DNA from: Oenanthe sinensis
Lineage: Eukaryota; Streptophyta; Magnoliopsida; Apiales; Apiaceae
Reading direction: 5' to 3'
Assembly: GCA_028671895.1 (NCBI GenBank)
Contig: CM053801.1
Span: 17,645,375 to 17,709,374, forward strand
Length of the DNA stretch: 64,000 bases
Under the pieces are notes generated by a model. It was not told where the DNA came from. It saw only the letters and a list, made by a program, of their open reading frames with translations, and made no database searches. Each line of letters begins with the position of its first letter. The stretch's first letter is position 1. The position numbers and the translations under genes are program-made. This document shows, piece after piece, positions 12,701 to 25,530 of this stretch.

Positions 12701-14447
12701 TTAAAGAATTTGTGCATTTTTTGGTATCGTTGAAGTTTACAAATTTGAATGAAATTAGTGATATTTTACGATAAATTGCAAAGTTAAATCAACAACATTA
12801 ATTAATTAATTTTTAACGCCATACACACTGTATTCCTATGGATTTTTAACACCATACACACTGTAATTACAAATAAATATAGATAAATATATAAGTAAAC
12901 TTGCATTTCAAAATACACACGGTATTCCAACGGATTTTAAACACCTTATTCTCTTAAAATTAATAGGACATATATTTTTTCGAAAAATGGTAGGTACCCA
13001 AAAAATTATCCAAAATGCTGAGTTGTCATGTAGTTGATAATTTTTCAATAACAATATGAGACTCATGCAGGAATTAAAATAAGTCATATGTCATGTTACA
13101 TCACGGGGAAAAAAATTAGGATAACATTTGGAATATGTAGTATTGCTCTATTTTTTAATCTGAACTTTATGAAATTTGTTGGATTAAATTGTCATTGAAT
13201 ACCTTTTCAATAGATATATCATGTTCGATAATAAAAATGATACACATCAATTCAAAACAGTATATTTTTCTGATACCCCTTAAATATAAGTATACTCATA
13301 AGAATTACTATCTCAAATTTGAATTTATTTTTACTTAACTACACAAATTAAATGAGAACTTAAAATTGATAATATTTTGCGGGAACAAATTAAATATTAA
13401 TATACGATTTTGATTTTACAGAATTTGCAGTTGAATATATAGAAAAGATATATACGAGGCCTCTCACCTATGTGTGAATTAAAGCTAGTATCAGACTTGT
13501 GGCGTCTTACTTTATCTCACGTATTTGTAGTCAATACACTGATCATCTGCATTTATTATATATATTTAAAAAATCTCGTTCTATCTGTTACATTTATATC
13601 TGTTTGAAAAATCTTGCTCTATCCATTACATTTATTGTAATATCTGCACTTTTGTATAGCTATGCTGTGTAGGCACAGTTTTTTTCCCGGACTAATTTGA
13701 CTTGTAATTTTATAATGAATATGTGTTGTAAGAAATTTTTAAGACGCGATCGAATTCAAGACCCAGACGATAAATAAGCCTTCTCTCATTTTGGCTATCC
13801 AATCGGTAGGCACAAGTTTTAGATAAGTGAAAGTCCTTCCGATTATACTCATCAAAACAATTACTGCATGTAGTATGAAATGGAGAAAAGATGAGTCGGA
13901 TATAATAAATATTCGAAGAGGATACGATTAAAAGTGAACCCTGAGTCCCTGATATTAAGGTTTGATTTGATTTATGAGAATGCGATTTAAATATGGTTAA
14001 AAATTATATATTAAAATTTTATTCGGGTGATTATTGAACCTGACCGTATGATTCATGAGGCGCGGGCAGTTAAATTGTTGATTTTAGGGATGGTTAAAGA
14101 ATCTGATTCGATGAATTTTTTTTAAATTTTGAATATAATTTTAAATTTGAAAATTTTTGGATTTGAATTTGAAGTATACCGATCAAATTTGATTTAAATC
14201 TGATTCGAACTCAAAATTTGAAAATATTTGAATTTTAAAAAATCCGATAGATCCGATCCTAATTAATTTCTAATTAATATGATGGTGTACTAGTTTAAAA
14301 ATTGGAAGTTTTAGGTAGAAGAAAATTAAAACGCGAGACAAAAGTCAGAAAAGTAAGAAAGGGGGTAACGTTACAAAAGACAAGTGGATATTAAAGGATA
14401 ACATTTTTACTGTACTGAGTTTCCCAATACAATGCCGCCAAAAACCT
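9762..14447. other. AT-rich intergenic DNA before the sucrose transporter
   Basis: No gene was recognised. Minor structures are a short CAACTG repeat at about 11063-11086 and a repeated phrase ACACCATACACACTGTA / ACGCCATACACACTGTATT at about 12815-12865, echoed at about 12915. An open frame at 11203-11511 has no recognisable domain. The last kilobase should hold the promoter of the transporter gene. Confidence 0.55.
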
Positions 14448-14455
14448 TATAAATA
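14448..14455 (+). promoter_or_regulatory. TATA box of the sucrose transporter gene
   Basis: TATAAATA lies 176 bp upstream of the ATG at 14631. It is followed after about 30 bp by a CA/CT-rich stretch that fits a plant transcription start and leader. Confidence 0.65.
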
Positions 14456-14510
14456 CCTAAACACCACTCCATCTGTTTCCTCACTCTCACAGCTAACTAG
14501 CTACCTCATC

Positions 14511-14562
14511 TCTCTCCCCCCTTCTCTCTCTCTCTCTCTCTCCCTCCCTCCCTCTCTCTCTC
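14511..14562 (+). repeat. CT-rich microsatellite in the 5' leader of the sucrose transporter
   Basis: Nearly pure C/T tract (CTCTCTCT... and CCCTCCCTCC). Pyrimidine tracts of this kind are frequent in plant 5' leaders and can affect expression. The GA-repeat open frame on the other strand is a shadow of it. Confidence 0.85.
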
Positions 14563-14630
14563 GTCACAAAACAGAAAATTATACAAACATACAGAGGAAG
14601 TACTCTCTAGAGATATAAAATCAAAAAAAA

Positions 14631-17600
14631 ATGGAGAATGGTGCGAAGGAATTAAACAAGCAGCAACCACCCTCCGCTGCCATGCAAGTCCAAACACCAC
14701 CACAAAAAATACCAACAGCCACGTGGAAATTAATCCTCGTGGCTGCCATAGCTGCCGGAGTTCAGTTCGGGTGGGCCCTACAGCTCTCCTTACTCACCCC
14801 GTACGTCCAACTCCTCGGCATCCCTCACAAATGGGCCGCCTACATCTGGCTATGCGGCCCAATTTCCGGCATGTTAGTCCAGCCCATCGTTGGTTACTAC
14901 AGTGATCGATGTCAATCGTCTTTTGGCCGGAGACGCCCTTTCATAGCCTCCGGTGCAGGTTGCGTCGCAATCTCCGTCATTCTCATAGGCTTTGCCGCCG
15001 ACATAGGGTACAAAGCCGGTGATGACATGTCAAAAACTCTCAAACCTCGTGCCGTAACTGTGTTCGTGATAGGATTTTGGATCCTAGATGTTGCCAACAA
15101 TATGTTGCAAGGCCCGTGCAGGGCCTTGCTCGCTGACTTATGTAGCAGCGATACGAGAAGAATGCGCTCAGCAAACGCATTCTACTCGTTTTTCATGGCT
15201 GTTGGCAACATCTTAGGTTACGCTGCCGGGTCCTACAATAATCTCTACAAGTTCTTCCCATTTTCAAAAACACATGCATGCGATTTATATTGCGCAAACT
15301 TAAAGAGTTGTTTTATCATATCTATAGCCCTACTAATAATTATCACCGTTGTAGCCCTAACCGTGGTTAGGGAAAAGCAATGGTCCCCCGAAGATGCCGA
15401 CGAAGAGCCACCGTCCTCTGGTAAAATCCCGGTGTTCGGAGAATTATTCGGTGCCCTAAAGGATTTACCTAGACCTATGTTGATGTTACTAGTGGTAACA
15501 TGTCTCAATTGGATTGCATGGTTCCCATTTATTTTATTCGATACCGATTGGATGGGCAGGGAAATTTACGGAGGTACAGCTGGCCAAGGGAAATTATATG
15601 ACCAAGGTGTTCGTGCTGGTTCATTGGGATTGCTGCTTAATTCGGTGGTTCTAGGGCTGACGTCAATCGCCGTTGAGTATCTTGTCCGTGGAGTTGGTGG
15701 TGTCAAAATTCTATGGGGTGTTGTCAACTTTGTGTTGGCGTTAGGTTTGGTTATGACGGTGGTGGTGTCAAAAGTAGCGCAACATCAACGGCACCATAGT
15801 GCTAACGGTCAGCTTCTGCCGCCGTCCGCCGGAGTTAAGGCCGGTGCTCTGTCCTTGTTCTCAATATTGGGTATCCCTCTATCGGTAAGTAACGCATCAT
15901 CAATTTATCTCTACAAATTTTTTTGTTACTTTTTATTTATTTAATTGATTACGATACTATTTTATTTTTTTTTAAATTTGGGGTCAAAAGCGGTAATTAT
16001 GATGTTTAAATGGAAACGTGGGAAGTTTGGTGGTGGATAGAGTAACTGCTTGCATAAGATAAGATGATCCGTTTTTAAATAACTGGTCAAATATTTAATT
16101 CGGCTAATCTCTAATTATTTAATTAGGCTTATAAAAAAAATTGTAGTGTAGTACAGTACACAACATCAGATATCCGTAGTCATCTGACAGAAGAAATAAT
16201 GGTGCTCAACTTCGGAGTTGTAATCACATATATTAATTGCCTCCCTGCAGCTGTTACGTATATATTGCATGTCAGTTTGCCACTGCATTTCATAGATTTG
16301 AGGCAATTTAATGTCATCACACATCAATAAAACATCTCATCAATATATAATAAATATCACTATAATTATATGGAGTTATGGACCATATTATGGTCGATTT
16401 AGTGTCACTTATTATTAATAATTAATTTTGCAATAATCATATATTTATTGATACGATATATTTTTAACAATTATTTACCCACTTAAATATGTACTATATA
16501 CACATGAGAATATGATTGACGTGCATATTCATACACCACTTTTCACTATTATACAGTAAAAATTGCACAATATTATCGTATGTTGTCACTTGTGGTCCTA
16601 AAACAATTTATCTAAATGTATGAAAGAATATTCAAAGAGTTTTAATAATCTATTTTTATCATCTTAACACGTTATATTATACTTTGCACCAAGCTGAACT
16701 TGTATGCTACTGTACTGATCGATTGCTAATTTGCTAATATATTCTTCACTTTATTTTTTATTAATTTGTGCAGATAACTTTTAGTATTCCATTTGCTCTC
16801 GCATCCATATATTCTAGTGGTTCTGGTGCAGGACAAGGTAATTTTTTCCCCACTTGGTATACAAATATCTGAATATATTCCTTAATTTAGGCTTCAATTA
16901 CATCATCAATTTTGAGTTAAAAAAATTAATATTTATTTGTATAATATGAATAGGTCTCTCGCTCGGCGTTCTCAATCTTGCAATTGTGATACCTCAGGTA
17001 TTTAACAAATCTTATATTTCTAGTGCTGTTTAATTTATTTATTTTATTTTGAAATTAGATGATTTTCTGATGTTTCTTTGTCAAAATTTTGGAAGCACAT
17101 AGTCATTATTGATGTAATTACTGTGGAATTATTGACCTATAAGTGACTAAAAAACAAAATGTTACTTGACCCATGGCCCTACCTATTCTTTCCTGAATCT
17201 ATTCTTAATTATAGGTAGAGAAGAATAAAAATACGATAAGGAGAAAAAGACGGACATGCCCGTGACAACTATTGAATTTTTTTAATTAGAATTAGAATAT
17301 TCTGGTTCATCAAGTTTCAACTTAGAAGCATGTTACATTACTTTCTATTATCATTGAAAAAAGCCAAATCTTGGTTGTTCTCGAGTGACTACAGCATGGG
17401 TTCTTTTTCTTGTCATGTTCACATTCTAAAAGGCCCATATATATAGAGAGATTGATTGTACAATATGGGCTGTCAATATATTTGTCTTTATTAAATTAGT
17501 TACAAAATCTCGAAAGATTTTTACTAACTTTTATTTTTGTGCTAACTATTTATGATATTGTAACAGATGATTGTTTCGGTTCTGGCCGGACCATTTGACT

Positions 17601-17743
17601 CCTTATTTGGTGGTGGAAACTTACCGGCGTTCATCGTTGGAGCCATTTCCGCGGCGGTTAGCGGTGTCTTGGCTATTGTTCTGCTGCCAAAGCCTTCTAG
17701 AGATGCTGCATCCAAATTGACTCTCTCCGGTACTTACCATTAA
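14631..17743 (+). CDS. SUT1: Sucrose/H+ symporter, type I (SUT1/SUC2 clade), 4 exons
   Basis: Exons 14631..15884, 16774..16837, 16954..16997 and 17567..17743 give 512 residues, within the family's usual length of about 500-520. Junctions are ATCG|GTAAGT, GTGCAG|ATA, CAAG|GTAATT, ATAG|GTC, CTCAG|GTATTT and AACAG|ATG. The protein is a 12-helix major facilitator that loads sucrose across the plasma membrane with protons. Family blocks are visible: QLSLLTPYVQLLGIPHKW with the conserved His at residue 66, WLCGPISG, FGRRRPFI, VANNMLQGPCRALLADL, a central cytoplasmic loop with PEDADEEPPSSG, WIAWFPFILFDTDWMG, GVRAGSLG and AGQGLSLGVLNLAIVIPQ. The short central loop and short termini place it in the type I dicot clade rather than the SUT2/SUC3 or SUT4 types. 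Exon 1 encodes 418 residues. No lesion is seen. Confidence 0.95.
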
Positions 17744-17970
17744 GATGGTTTAATTTGTATTATAAAGTGGTTAGGAGGAAAGAAATGATCATTTTAGATT
17801 GCAAAGCGTCAAGTTGCTTTTTAAGATTTCCTAATGTGAGAATTTATCAGTTCTGGTTCCTGTAAATTTTTATTTGGTTAGCGTACCTTAAGTTCGAGGA
17901 GATTTGTGAAACTTCCTGTGAGGGAGGGTTTGTTTTAATACAATGTAATGTTTGGCATGACCATAACTAG

Positions 17971-17976
17971 AATAAA
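17971..17976 (+). terminator. Candidate polyadenylation signal of the sucrose transporter
   Basis: AATAAA lies about 230 bp after the stop codon, in an AT-rich 3' region. Confidence 0.4.
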
Positions 17977-20900
17977 TTAATGCGTTCTATCATTTTAATG
18001 ACTTCACTCAAATTCAACTTCATACTATCATGTTTTTTAAAAAAGAAACAATAAAATTTATCGGTCGAAAACAGCTTTTGTGGCGGAAGTTGGTTGCAAA
18101 ATAATTTTTAATCTTTTTATTTTTTTATTCCATCCATTTCTTAATACTTTTCTGTTTATTTTTTTTAATATAATAACCAGGTCAAATGTTAATAACTAGG
18201 TGAGAGTAGGGAATACTAATTAAGGTTGAGGCAGGAAAAACAAGTTGATGAGGTGAAAAAGATTCAACAAAGCCTGCCTACTATAAAGCATGTTCTTGTT
18301 GGCAAGGATATGATATTAGAGTAAGAAATATATGTAACAAAAAAGTTAATTCTGTCACTAACTAAAGTCTATCCTTTGGCTCTGGATTTATTTTAGCCAA
18401 TATCATTCATTTTTTTATAAAATTATTATTAGAATAAGAGAGGAGGCTCTTATAAAGAGAATCGAGTTAGTATTTGTTATTTTATACTTACTTATAAAGA
18501 TTTATACTTATTTATAAAGATGTGTTTAATTTATGTATATGCATAGGATTTGGTCGAAGTGAATAAAATAAAATTTACACAATTTTTTGGGCATATATTT
18601 ATGATTTTCAATCCTTATAATTCATTTACTAATTAGAGTTTAAATCTCAATCTCAAAAAGAAAGTTATATTTTTACATTTTGTTTTTCATCACTAATTAG
18701 AGTTTAACTTCATTTATTTACATTTTATTCCCAAATTTTGAAAGGAGAGAAAAACTAATGAAAAGGAAAGCTGATAATTTAATTTGTATTCTTATTCATA
18801 CTCTCAAAATTATTTTTAAGAAGGAATGCGAGTGAAGAGTAATGCAAATTTGAAAATTTTATATGTTTTTTATTTAAAATTTTCACTTAAAAATGAGAAT
18901 AAAAGGAAATTAAGTAAATAATGAGTGTAAATTAATTTTAATTTTGATATTATTAATATATCTTTATTTTTAAATTCTCATTTTTTAAATTTGAAAATAT
19001 AATTATAATTTGACAATCAATTATATATTATCCATCGATAACACATTAATCAATTAATTTCATTGAGTAATGCCAGGAAACCAAACAAATCATCCAATTT
19101 TTTTTCCAAAATGATGTGTCATAATGCATAGGGTAAGATGAGGAGTTTTAATTGATGTGATTGATTTGAATGTAGAGGGGTTCATTTTGTTAATTACTTT
19201 CACAATGATTTTGAGAAATTTTTTGAAATTTTTTTTTGTTCTCTAGTATTACTCAATTTCATTCTCCAATTTTTCAAAACTTGAAAGCAAGTAAATAAAA
19301 TTTCTTAATTACATTCCACTTACAAATTCTAAATTTTCCACCTTAAAAAAAATTCGAGAAGGGGGCTAGCTAGAGTTTAAATCTCAGTTTCAAAAAGAAA
19401 GTTACCGTTTACATTTTATCTTTTTCTTCACTAACTCAATATATTTACACTCTTTTATTCCGCCGCGTTCCTTCAATTTAATTTATAATTCTTTGTTCTA
19501 TTCTTTATCATCTCATCCTCCCCGATTATCCGATCCTATAGGATCAAATTCTTGAATCAGAATAGTACTACAACCAGACTTTTGGTTTCTAATTAAATTT
19601 TTCCTTTTGATTATGCTATCCTAACTTTTTAGCTTGTTAAAAATATTATTCATTGTCTCAACAAAAAATGATCATCAACCGGTAGTGCAACGTGTATTTC
19701 ACAATCATTACTATGTTGCCAATAAGAATGAAAGCCATTGGCAGCTTCTAGAAAATCCGGTGGCCGACGAGCTTTTGGTTATCTTCAACTCCTATAAGGT
19801 GCTAGATTGCTCGTAATTAACTTGATACTTATGAATCTAAAGTTTTTAAGTATTTTTTTCCCCACAAAATAGAACTTTAAAGCTTGTGTGAAATGCAGAC
19901 TTTCCTGGTCGTGCCTAAAAGTAATTCTTGATCGATAAAATATAAATCAAATTCCTTGTTATTTTGAATCATGTCATGATTGTTGTTTTACTATCTTATC
20001 CACGACTCGATCACCGTCCAAAATATATAAAATTATAATCTAAACATAAGCTCCACAAGAAAATTAAATAAAATACGCATTAAAAGTTATTTAAAAATGA
20101 TCTTCGGTTCTCGATTATTACATTCATTACTCTGCTATTTTCTATGTTTGATATAATTAATACTAAATTTTTTTATATAAATTTAAAACTTAAAAAGTAT
20201 TCTAAAATTTTTACCTCTCCATAATAAAAAACAGCAAATAAATAATTACAATCGATTGAAGAACACCTTCCATTAAAAAACAGTAGAACACGTCTCATGA
20301 CTTCAATTTTTGTCACAAACTTGTATATGCAACATCAAAATTAATCTGTCTCCACATATTTATGTATTATTCTTCTAAAAATATATTTATATTTTATTTT
20401 AAATAACGTAATTAACACCTAACATCAAATTCAGATTGTCTCTATCTATATATGTATCACAAAGAACTAAAATGGTAGTGGCGACATGCACCATCATAAC
20501 TGTTATTCCCACCTCATTAGGTCCTTGTCGTAAACCCAAGCTTTCTTGAATTTACAAGTGATGAATCTCTAGACAATGCCACCTTCTCTTTAATTTAATA
20601 ATCTATATATACTGAGGAATTGAATTCAACTATCAACTTAATATCGAATAAAGCAGGAAAAATACAAAACCAAAAGTGGAAGAATGTGAGAAAAGAAAAT
20701 TCCATTTTCACCATCATTTCAATTATTCAAGGAGAAAGAAAGTCGTGCAATTCATTGTTTCGCAATTATTAATCTAAATAGACCACCATATCTGACTGTT
20801 CGATGCGCATGCAATTACTTAACAGTTTCAATGGATCTTAAGAGTGTATATTTATCGGAAGATGTTGTTACTTATCTCCCAGTTTTGAACTGTCTTGTGT

Positions 20901-21421
20901 TATCTTAAAGAAATTATCCTTATATCAGGATATTCCTAATAAAATTAGAGAATTTGGTTCTATTTATTAAACACTAAACTTTTATGAATTTAAAATCATT
21001 CTTTTCATATTTCTGCTAGCAAAGTCATTAATCAAGGCTTCAAAATTAAAATTTGCTAGCATTTTTTTCTCAATTAATAATATAAACAATCCATTTAACC
21101 TTTTTATGACATATTAGAATGGAAATGTGACTTAATCAACATCAATCGGAAAAACTTTTTATGCAAAAGTTATTCTAAATAATTAACAATATTCTATAAA
21201 TAATCAGAGAACATATATGTCATGTATTATATTCTATTTATAATATATTGCAGAATCTAATATAAGTTCTCCAATTAGTATTTTATTTAAGGTTCTGCAT
21301 AAAAACAAAACTCGTCCGATAGAAACTATATACTCTTAAAAATGTTGTACATATCAATCGCCTTTTTTATTTATTAATTAAAATATGTCTCTTTTCTATT
21401 TGTTAAATAAATTATATCTCT
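17977..21421. other. Gene-free AT-rich DNA with a dispersed repeat
   Basis: A phrase AGAGTTTAAATCTCA followed by TCAAAAAGAAAGTTA occurs at about 18637-18671 and again at about 19373-19405, with related flanks. This suggests two copies of an unclassified old repeat. A 60-codon open frame at 19634-19816 has no recognisable domain, and nothing supports it as a gene. Confidence 0.5.
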
Positions 21422-21423
21422 TA

Positions 21424-21674
21424 CTCCCTCCGTCCCAACCAATTCTTTACACTTTCCTTTTTGGGACGTCCCACCCAATTCTTTACATTACTAAAAATAG
21501 TAACTTTTAACAATAAATATATTATTACATCCACTACTTCACTCCACTTTTTCAACACTTTACACTATTACACCCACTACTTCATTTATTTTAACAATAA
21601 AATCACTATTACACCCACTATCCTTGGTCTCCGTGCCCGGACCAAATGTAAACATTTGGCCGGGACGGAGGGAG
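21424..21674. mobile_element. Stowaway (Tc1/mariner) MITE, 251 bp, with TA duplication
   Basis: The terminal inverted repeats are CTCCCTCCGTCCC at the left end and CGGGACGGAGGGAG at the right end. TA flanks the element on both sides (21422-21423 and 21675-21676). The inner part repeats the GGGACGTCCCACCCAATTCTTTACA theme of plant Stowaway elements. It has no coding capacity; the open frame across it is incidental. Confidence 0.92.
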
Positions 21675-22164
21675 TATAATTTTTAATTTCTAATAATCGT
21701 TTTTTCTAAAAAATTGTCCCAAATGATTGATACCTTATGTTCATAAGATGACTTGTATTGACGCGCTCAGCCAGGCCTGCTCTGATCAGGGATGTTGCTC
21801 CTGACTCTGACCGAGTGTGTTCACAGGCAATTACCTGGATTTAAGATATTTTATATTTTAAATTTTTTAACTTCATTGACATTTAATTAGTTACATGAAA
21901 AATATTATTATGAACCCATCTGGCCATTATTCTTTTCAAGTAATTAGTTTAAGGGTGGGTATTAACCGGAGTTAATATTAATTTTGTGACGGGGCCTCAA
22001 CTTTAATTACCGTCAAAACTCAAAAGCTGACTCACAACGTACGTAAAGTTGAATCCAACTCCGAGCTCTGCCATTACTGTGAACATTTCAACGTACAAGT
22101 ACTTGAACCCATAGTTAATCGTCTGATGTAGACAAATATTCGAGAATTCAAATATTAGTTTAAC

Positions 22165-22496
22165 TAAGCTGTGTTCACTTTAATGGAATAGAATGAAGGA
22201 AGAATAAAATGAAATTTATACTTTTATTTAGGTAAAATTAGAGAAAATGTTTGTAATTTTCATTCCTTCTTTCGTTACATTCCAAATGATTTGAAGTACA
22301 ATTCTAACCCACATATCTTGGAAGGATCGTTTTATTCCATTTATTCATCATTTTCCCTATAATTCTTATCATAAAAAATTTAGACTCATATTTATTTACA
22401 ATTTCACTCATACATTTTTTTTCTTCATAATTTTCTTCATAATTTCTCATTTCATTTCTTATTCATTTCATTCTTCACTAAATTAACACAACCTTA
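22165..22496. mobile_element. Possible MITE with degenerate terminal inverted repeats
   Basis: The left end CTAAGCTGTGTTCACTTTA resembles the inverse of the right end, which reads TAAATTAACACAACCTTAG. The interior is made of AATGGAATAGAATGAA-like and complementary TTCATTC-rich arms that could fold. No target duplication could be defined. Confidence 0.4.
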
Positions 22497-22707
22497 GAGA
22501 ACACTATTAAAAAAACTGGATTAGATATCACACTTTAGACATAGTTAAAATTTACAATTTCACTCATACATTTTTTTTCTTCATAAATTTTTTTTATAAT
22601 TTCTCATTTCATTCCTTATTCATTTCATTCTTCACTAAATTAACACAATCTTAGAGAACACTATTAAAAAAACTGGATTAGATATCACACTTTAGACATA
22701 GTTAAAA
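22395..22707 (+). repeat. Direct 156-bp tandem duplication
   Basis: The segment 22395-22550 (starting TTTACAATTTCACTCATACA, ending CATAGTTAAAA) is repeated at 22551-22707 with only a few differences. The unit takes in the right arm of the putative MITE plus about 60 bp of flanking DNA, so it arose after the insertion. Confidence 0.93.
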
Positions 22708-24674
22708 TATCCAACCATCGATAATCCTTAGTTGAAAGACCGACGTGGCAGTTATTCTTGACTAAATATTCAGCGAACCACAATTGATTGGCTATATATA
22801 TTTGTAGTGAATGTCACGTAAGTTCGTGCTAAGTTTTGTTCTTCCCCATTTGTTTATTATTTTGCATAATTATGTTTTTTGTGTTCAATTATTATATAAT
22901 AATATAATATAATATATAGCTGCTTTCGTGTAATAGTGTTAATATTAATTTTTTAAAAATTATCAAATTTTTAATTTTAAAAATTAAATATATAATCACA
23001 TATTTAAAATCAATTAATGCTAATATTAATTTATTAAAATGTAATTTTAATTGAAAATGTATGATTTAATACATAAAAATATTATTTTAAAAATATAATC
23101 AATTGTTATAGTCAACTCCTTTAAAACACAACAATTTATGATTTCAATAAATTTTAGCTAATTATCATTTTATATTATTTTAGCCAAACATTTTACCTAA
23201 TTCCACCTCATTGGAGATGCTCTTCCTGTCCTGTATTTTAATACTATTTTAGTGTTCAATGAGATGCTCTTATAGCGTGTCATACTGTTGAATATTTTCT
23301 GTGTTGTAATGCAGATAACGCAGGAACTCTCGTTGCCTCCTCGCTGGACCAAATATTTAATATGTAAACCTTATAGATATTATTTAGAGATTGAAGAATA
23401 GGGGTCGATCTCACATAATTTTTTTGAGTTTATAATCAAATCTCATATTTTAACACAAGAGTGTTATTATAATTTCAGAATATTATGTATAATTACAAAC
23501 TTGTCATTAAAAATTTATATTAAAACACCCTATTATCTTATGAAATTTCCTGACATCAACCTCAGGTTCGTTTTTCTCTATTATTTATAGTACAATATAT
23601 ATAATATATAATGTTGATATGTTTTAAATTTTAAATTACATTTATTCAAACTATAGTAATGTAATTAATATGAAAAAAATTAGAAAAATAAAAATAATAA
23701 AATTTAAACGGTGGTTTGAAATATGTTCAACGATGCAATTAATTTTTAGTTTGATTTAGGCATGTTTGATCTGAATTAATTTTTATTTTTCATAAAATAT
23801 TTATATTAATTTGATTCGAAAAATAATAATCTGAACTAATCCGATCAGTAAACACTCATATAATTTATATTATACACTGATTAAGAGCAACTCCGACGGG
23901 AAGTCCCCTTAACTAAAACTCTATATAAGATGCCATAAATAAAATTTATAGAGAATTATAATTTAAAATTTTAAAAATATTAATATTTAAAAGTAAACTA
24001 TTACTTTAATATATTTCTAATAATTTTGAATGTCCATGTAAATTAAGTATAAAGTTATGATATCAGGAATATTTGAATAATGCAATCAATCATCAAAGTC
24101 TCCGATTATTTAAAGTAAGAGAGAGAGAGAAGGAAAATAGAATAATATTAAGGATGCTGGACTGGACTAGTACAATTAAATCAGACCATATCAGCGGAAG
24201 AGACAAATACCAACTTGGATTATGTCTGCGCCATTTTGCAAATCTTCGAATCCAACGATTTGATTGTTATCTAAAGTTTGATTCCTTTTCTGTTTGATTA
24301 TTATTAAAATAAAACAAAAATCTATCTTATCTAATTTTTATCACCGATCGAGAAATTAAGTTATTCTTATTATTAGTAGATCGCGCACACGCATTTTTTA
24401 ATAATTTTTTTTTGTTTTTTTGAATAAATTATTTTTGTTAATTATGATTTTTTATACCTTTGGTAGACTATACTCAGTTTTTTCACTTAACAAAATATAT
24501 TTATTTTTATTAAAATAGATACAAGATCATATCTCCACAAAAATTGAATTAAACTTTTCTTAGAAGAAGTGACGACTATAAAAAAAATGTTAATTGTATT
24601 TGTAAGAAGCTCTCACAAAGATGGATCGAAAATTTCCTTAAGGCTAAAAAATATCAACTGCTATATAAATTATT
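22708..24674. other. AT-rich intergenic DNA
   Basis: No gene or clear repeat is seen. Short open frames here (for example at 24073-24297) have no recognisable domain. Confidence 0.6.
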
Positions 24675-24815
24675 ATAAACATGATATAATTTTGTTGATT
24701 TAACTAATGTCATGGACTAATGACAGAGAATATATGCAAGATGAGACGTAATTTCGAGAAAAAAAAAAAGAGAGGGTATATAGCATGCAGCAGTACTGAA
24801 TTAAGTTGGAATATT
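24675..24815 (+). repeat. Left copy of a direct repeat of about 140 bp
   Basis: It starts ATAAACATGATATAATTTTG and ends TTAAGTTGGAATATT. It matches 25395-25530 apart from one substitution and a different length of an A run. Confidence 0.93.
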
Positions 24816-25395
24816 AATATTATAAAATTTAATATTAATATTAAATATATTGAGTAAGGATTATTTAAATAATCAGACTATATATATATTGTAATATTAA
24901 TATTACTTAATCTGAATAATATAAGTAACAAATAAAACCCATCTTGCAAAACTCTATTTTCTTTGTAAAAGGGCAAATTGAGGCGTGCCTCTTTCTCCTA
25001 CCTCGCATATATAAAGTGTATAGGTTTTTTGAGCAACTGCTAGTCGCTGTTGAATGCTACGTATCTGTGGACGAAGTAGTCTGTGCTGTTTTATCCTGGA
25101 AGTGACATTGCTGCAATCCAACACAGCGTAGTGGGACAATAATCTCTTCAAGAACAGTCAAGAACTTCTTACAAGGCTTGGCGACTCAACAGTTGTTTAG
25201 TTCTATCAGTGTATGCGTAAAGCTTCTGTTAGAGCTAAGTATTCTATCTTTTCTCTTGTCCTTTCGATTACTAATTTATATATCTTGTTTTACCTTCGTG
25301 CTTTGTTTCGTTAATTGGTTTAATGTGTCTGTTCTTGTTAAATTAATTATATAACTGCCACATTGTTGTGTGTAGTTTTTAATTACGCCCCAACA
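24806..25395. mobile_element. LTR-like segment between the two direct repeats
   Basis: The segment begins GTTGGAATATTAATATT and ends GCCCCAACA, a pairing typical of Copia LTR ends (TGTTGG...CCAACA), although the first T of the expected TG is absent. It contains a TATATATAAAG-type box near 25006-25017 and a less AT-rich body. No PBS, PPT or coding region is present, so it would be a solo LTR. The boundary on the left is uncertain because it overlaps the direct repeat. Confidence 0.5.
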
Positions 25396-25530
25396 TAAAC
25401 ATGATATAATTTTGTTGATTTAACTAATGTCATGGACTAATGACTGAGAATATATGCAAGATGAGACGTAATTTCGAAAAAAAAGAGAGGGTATATAGCA
25501 TGCAGCAGTACTGAATTAAGTTGGAATATT
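25395..25530 (+). repeat. Right copy of the direct repeat of about 140 bp
   Basis: It is the same sequence as 24675-24815 with a shorter A run. It follows the CCAACA end of the LTR-like segment immediately. Confidence 0.93.

Noticed and set aside
14506..14715. Minus-strand frame over the CT-rich leader
   Set aside because: It consists largely of translated GA repeat and overlaps the transporter start.
19634..19816. 60-codon open frame in the gene desert
   Set aside because: No recognisable domain and no promoter or splice context that would support a gene.
21461..21679. 72-codon open frame
   Set aside because: Lies within the Stowaway MITE, which is non-coding.
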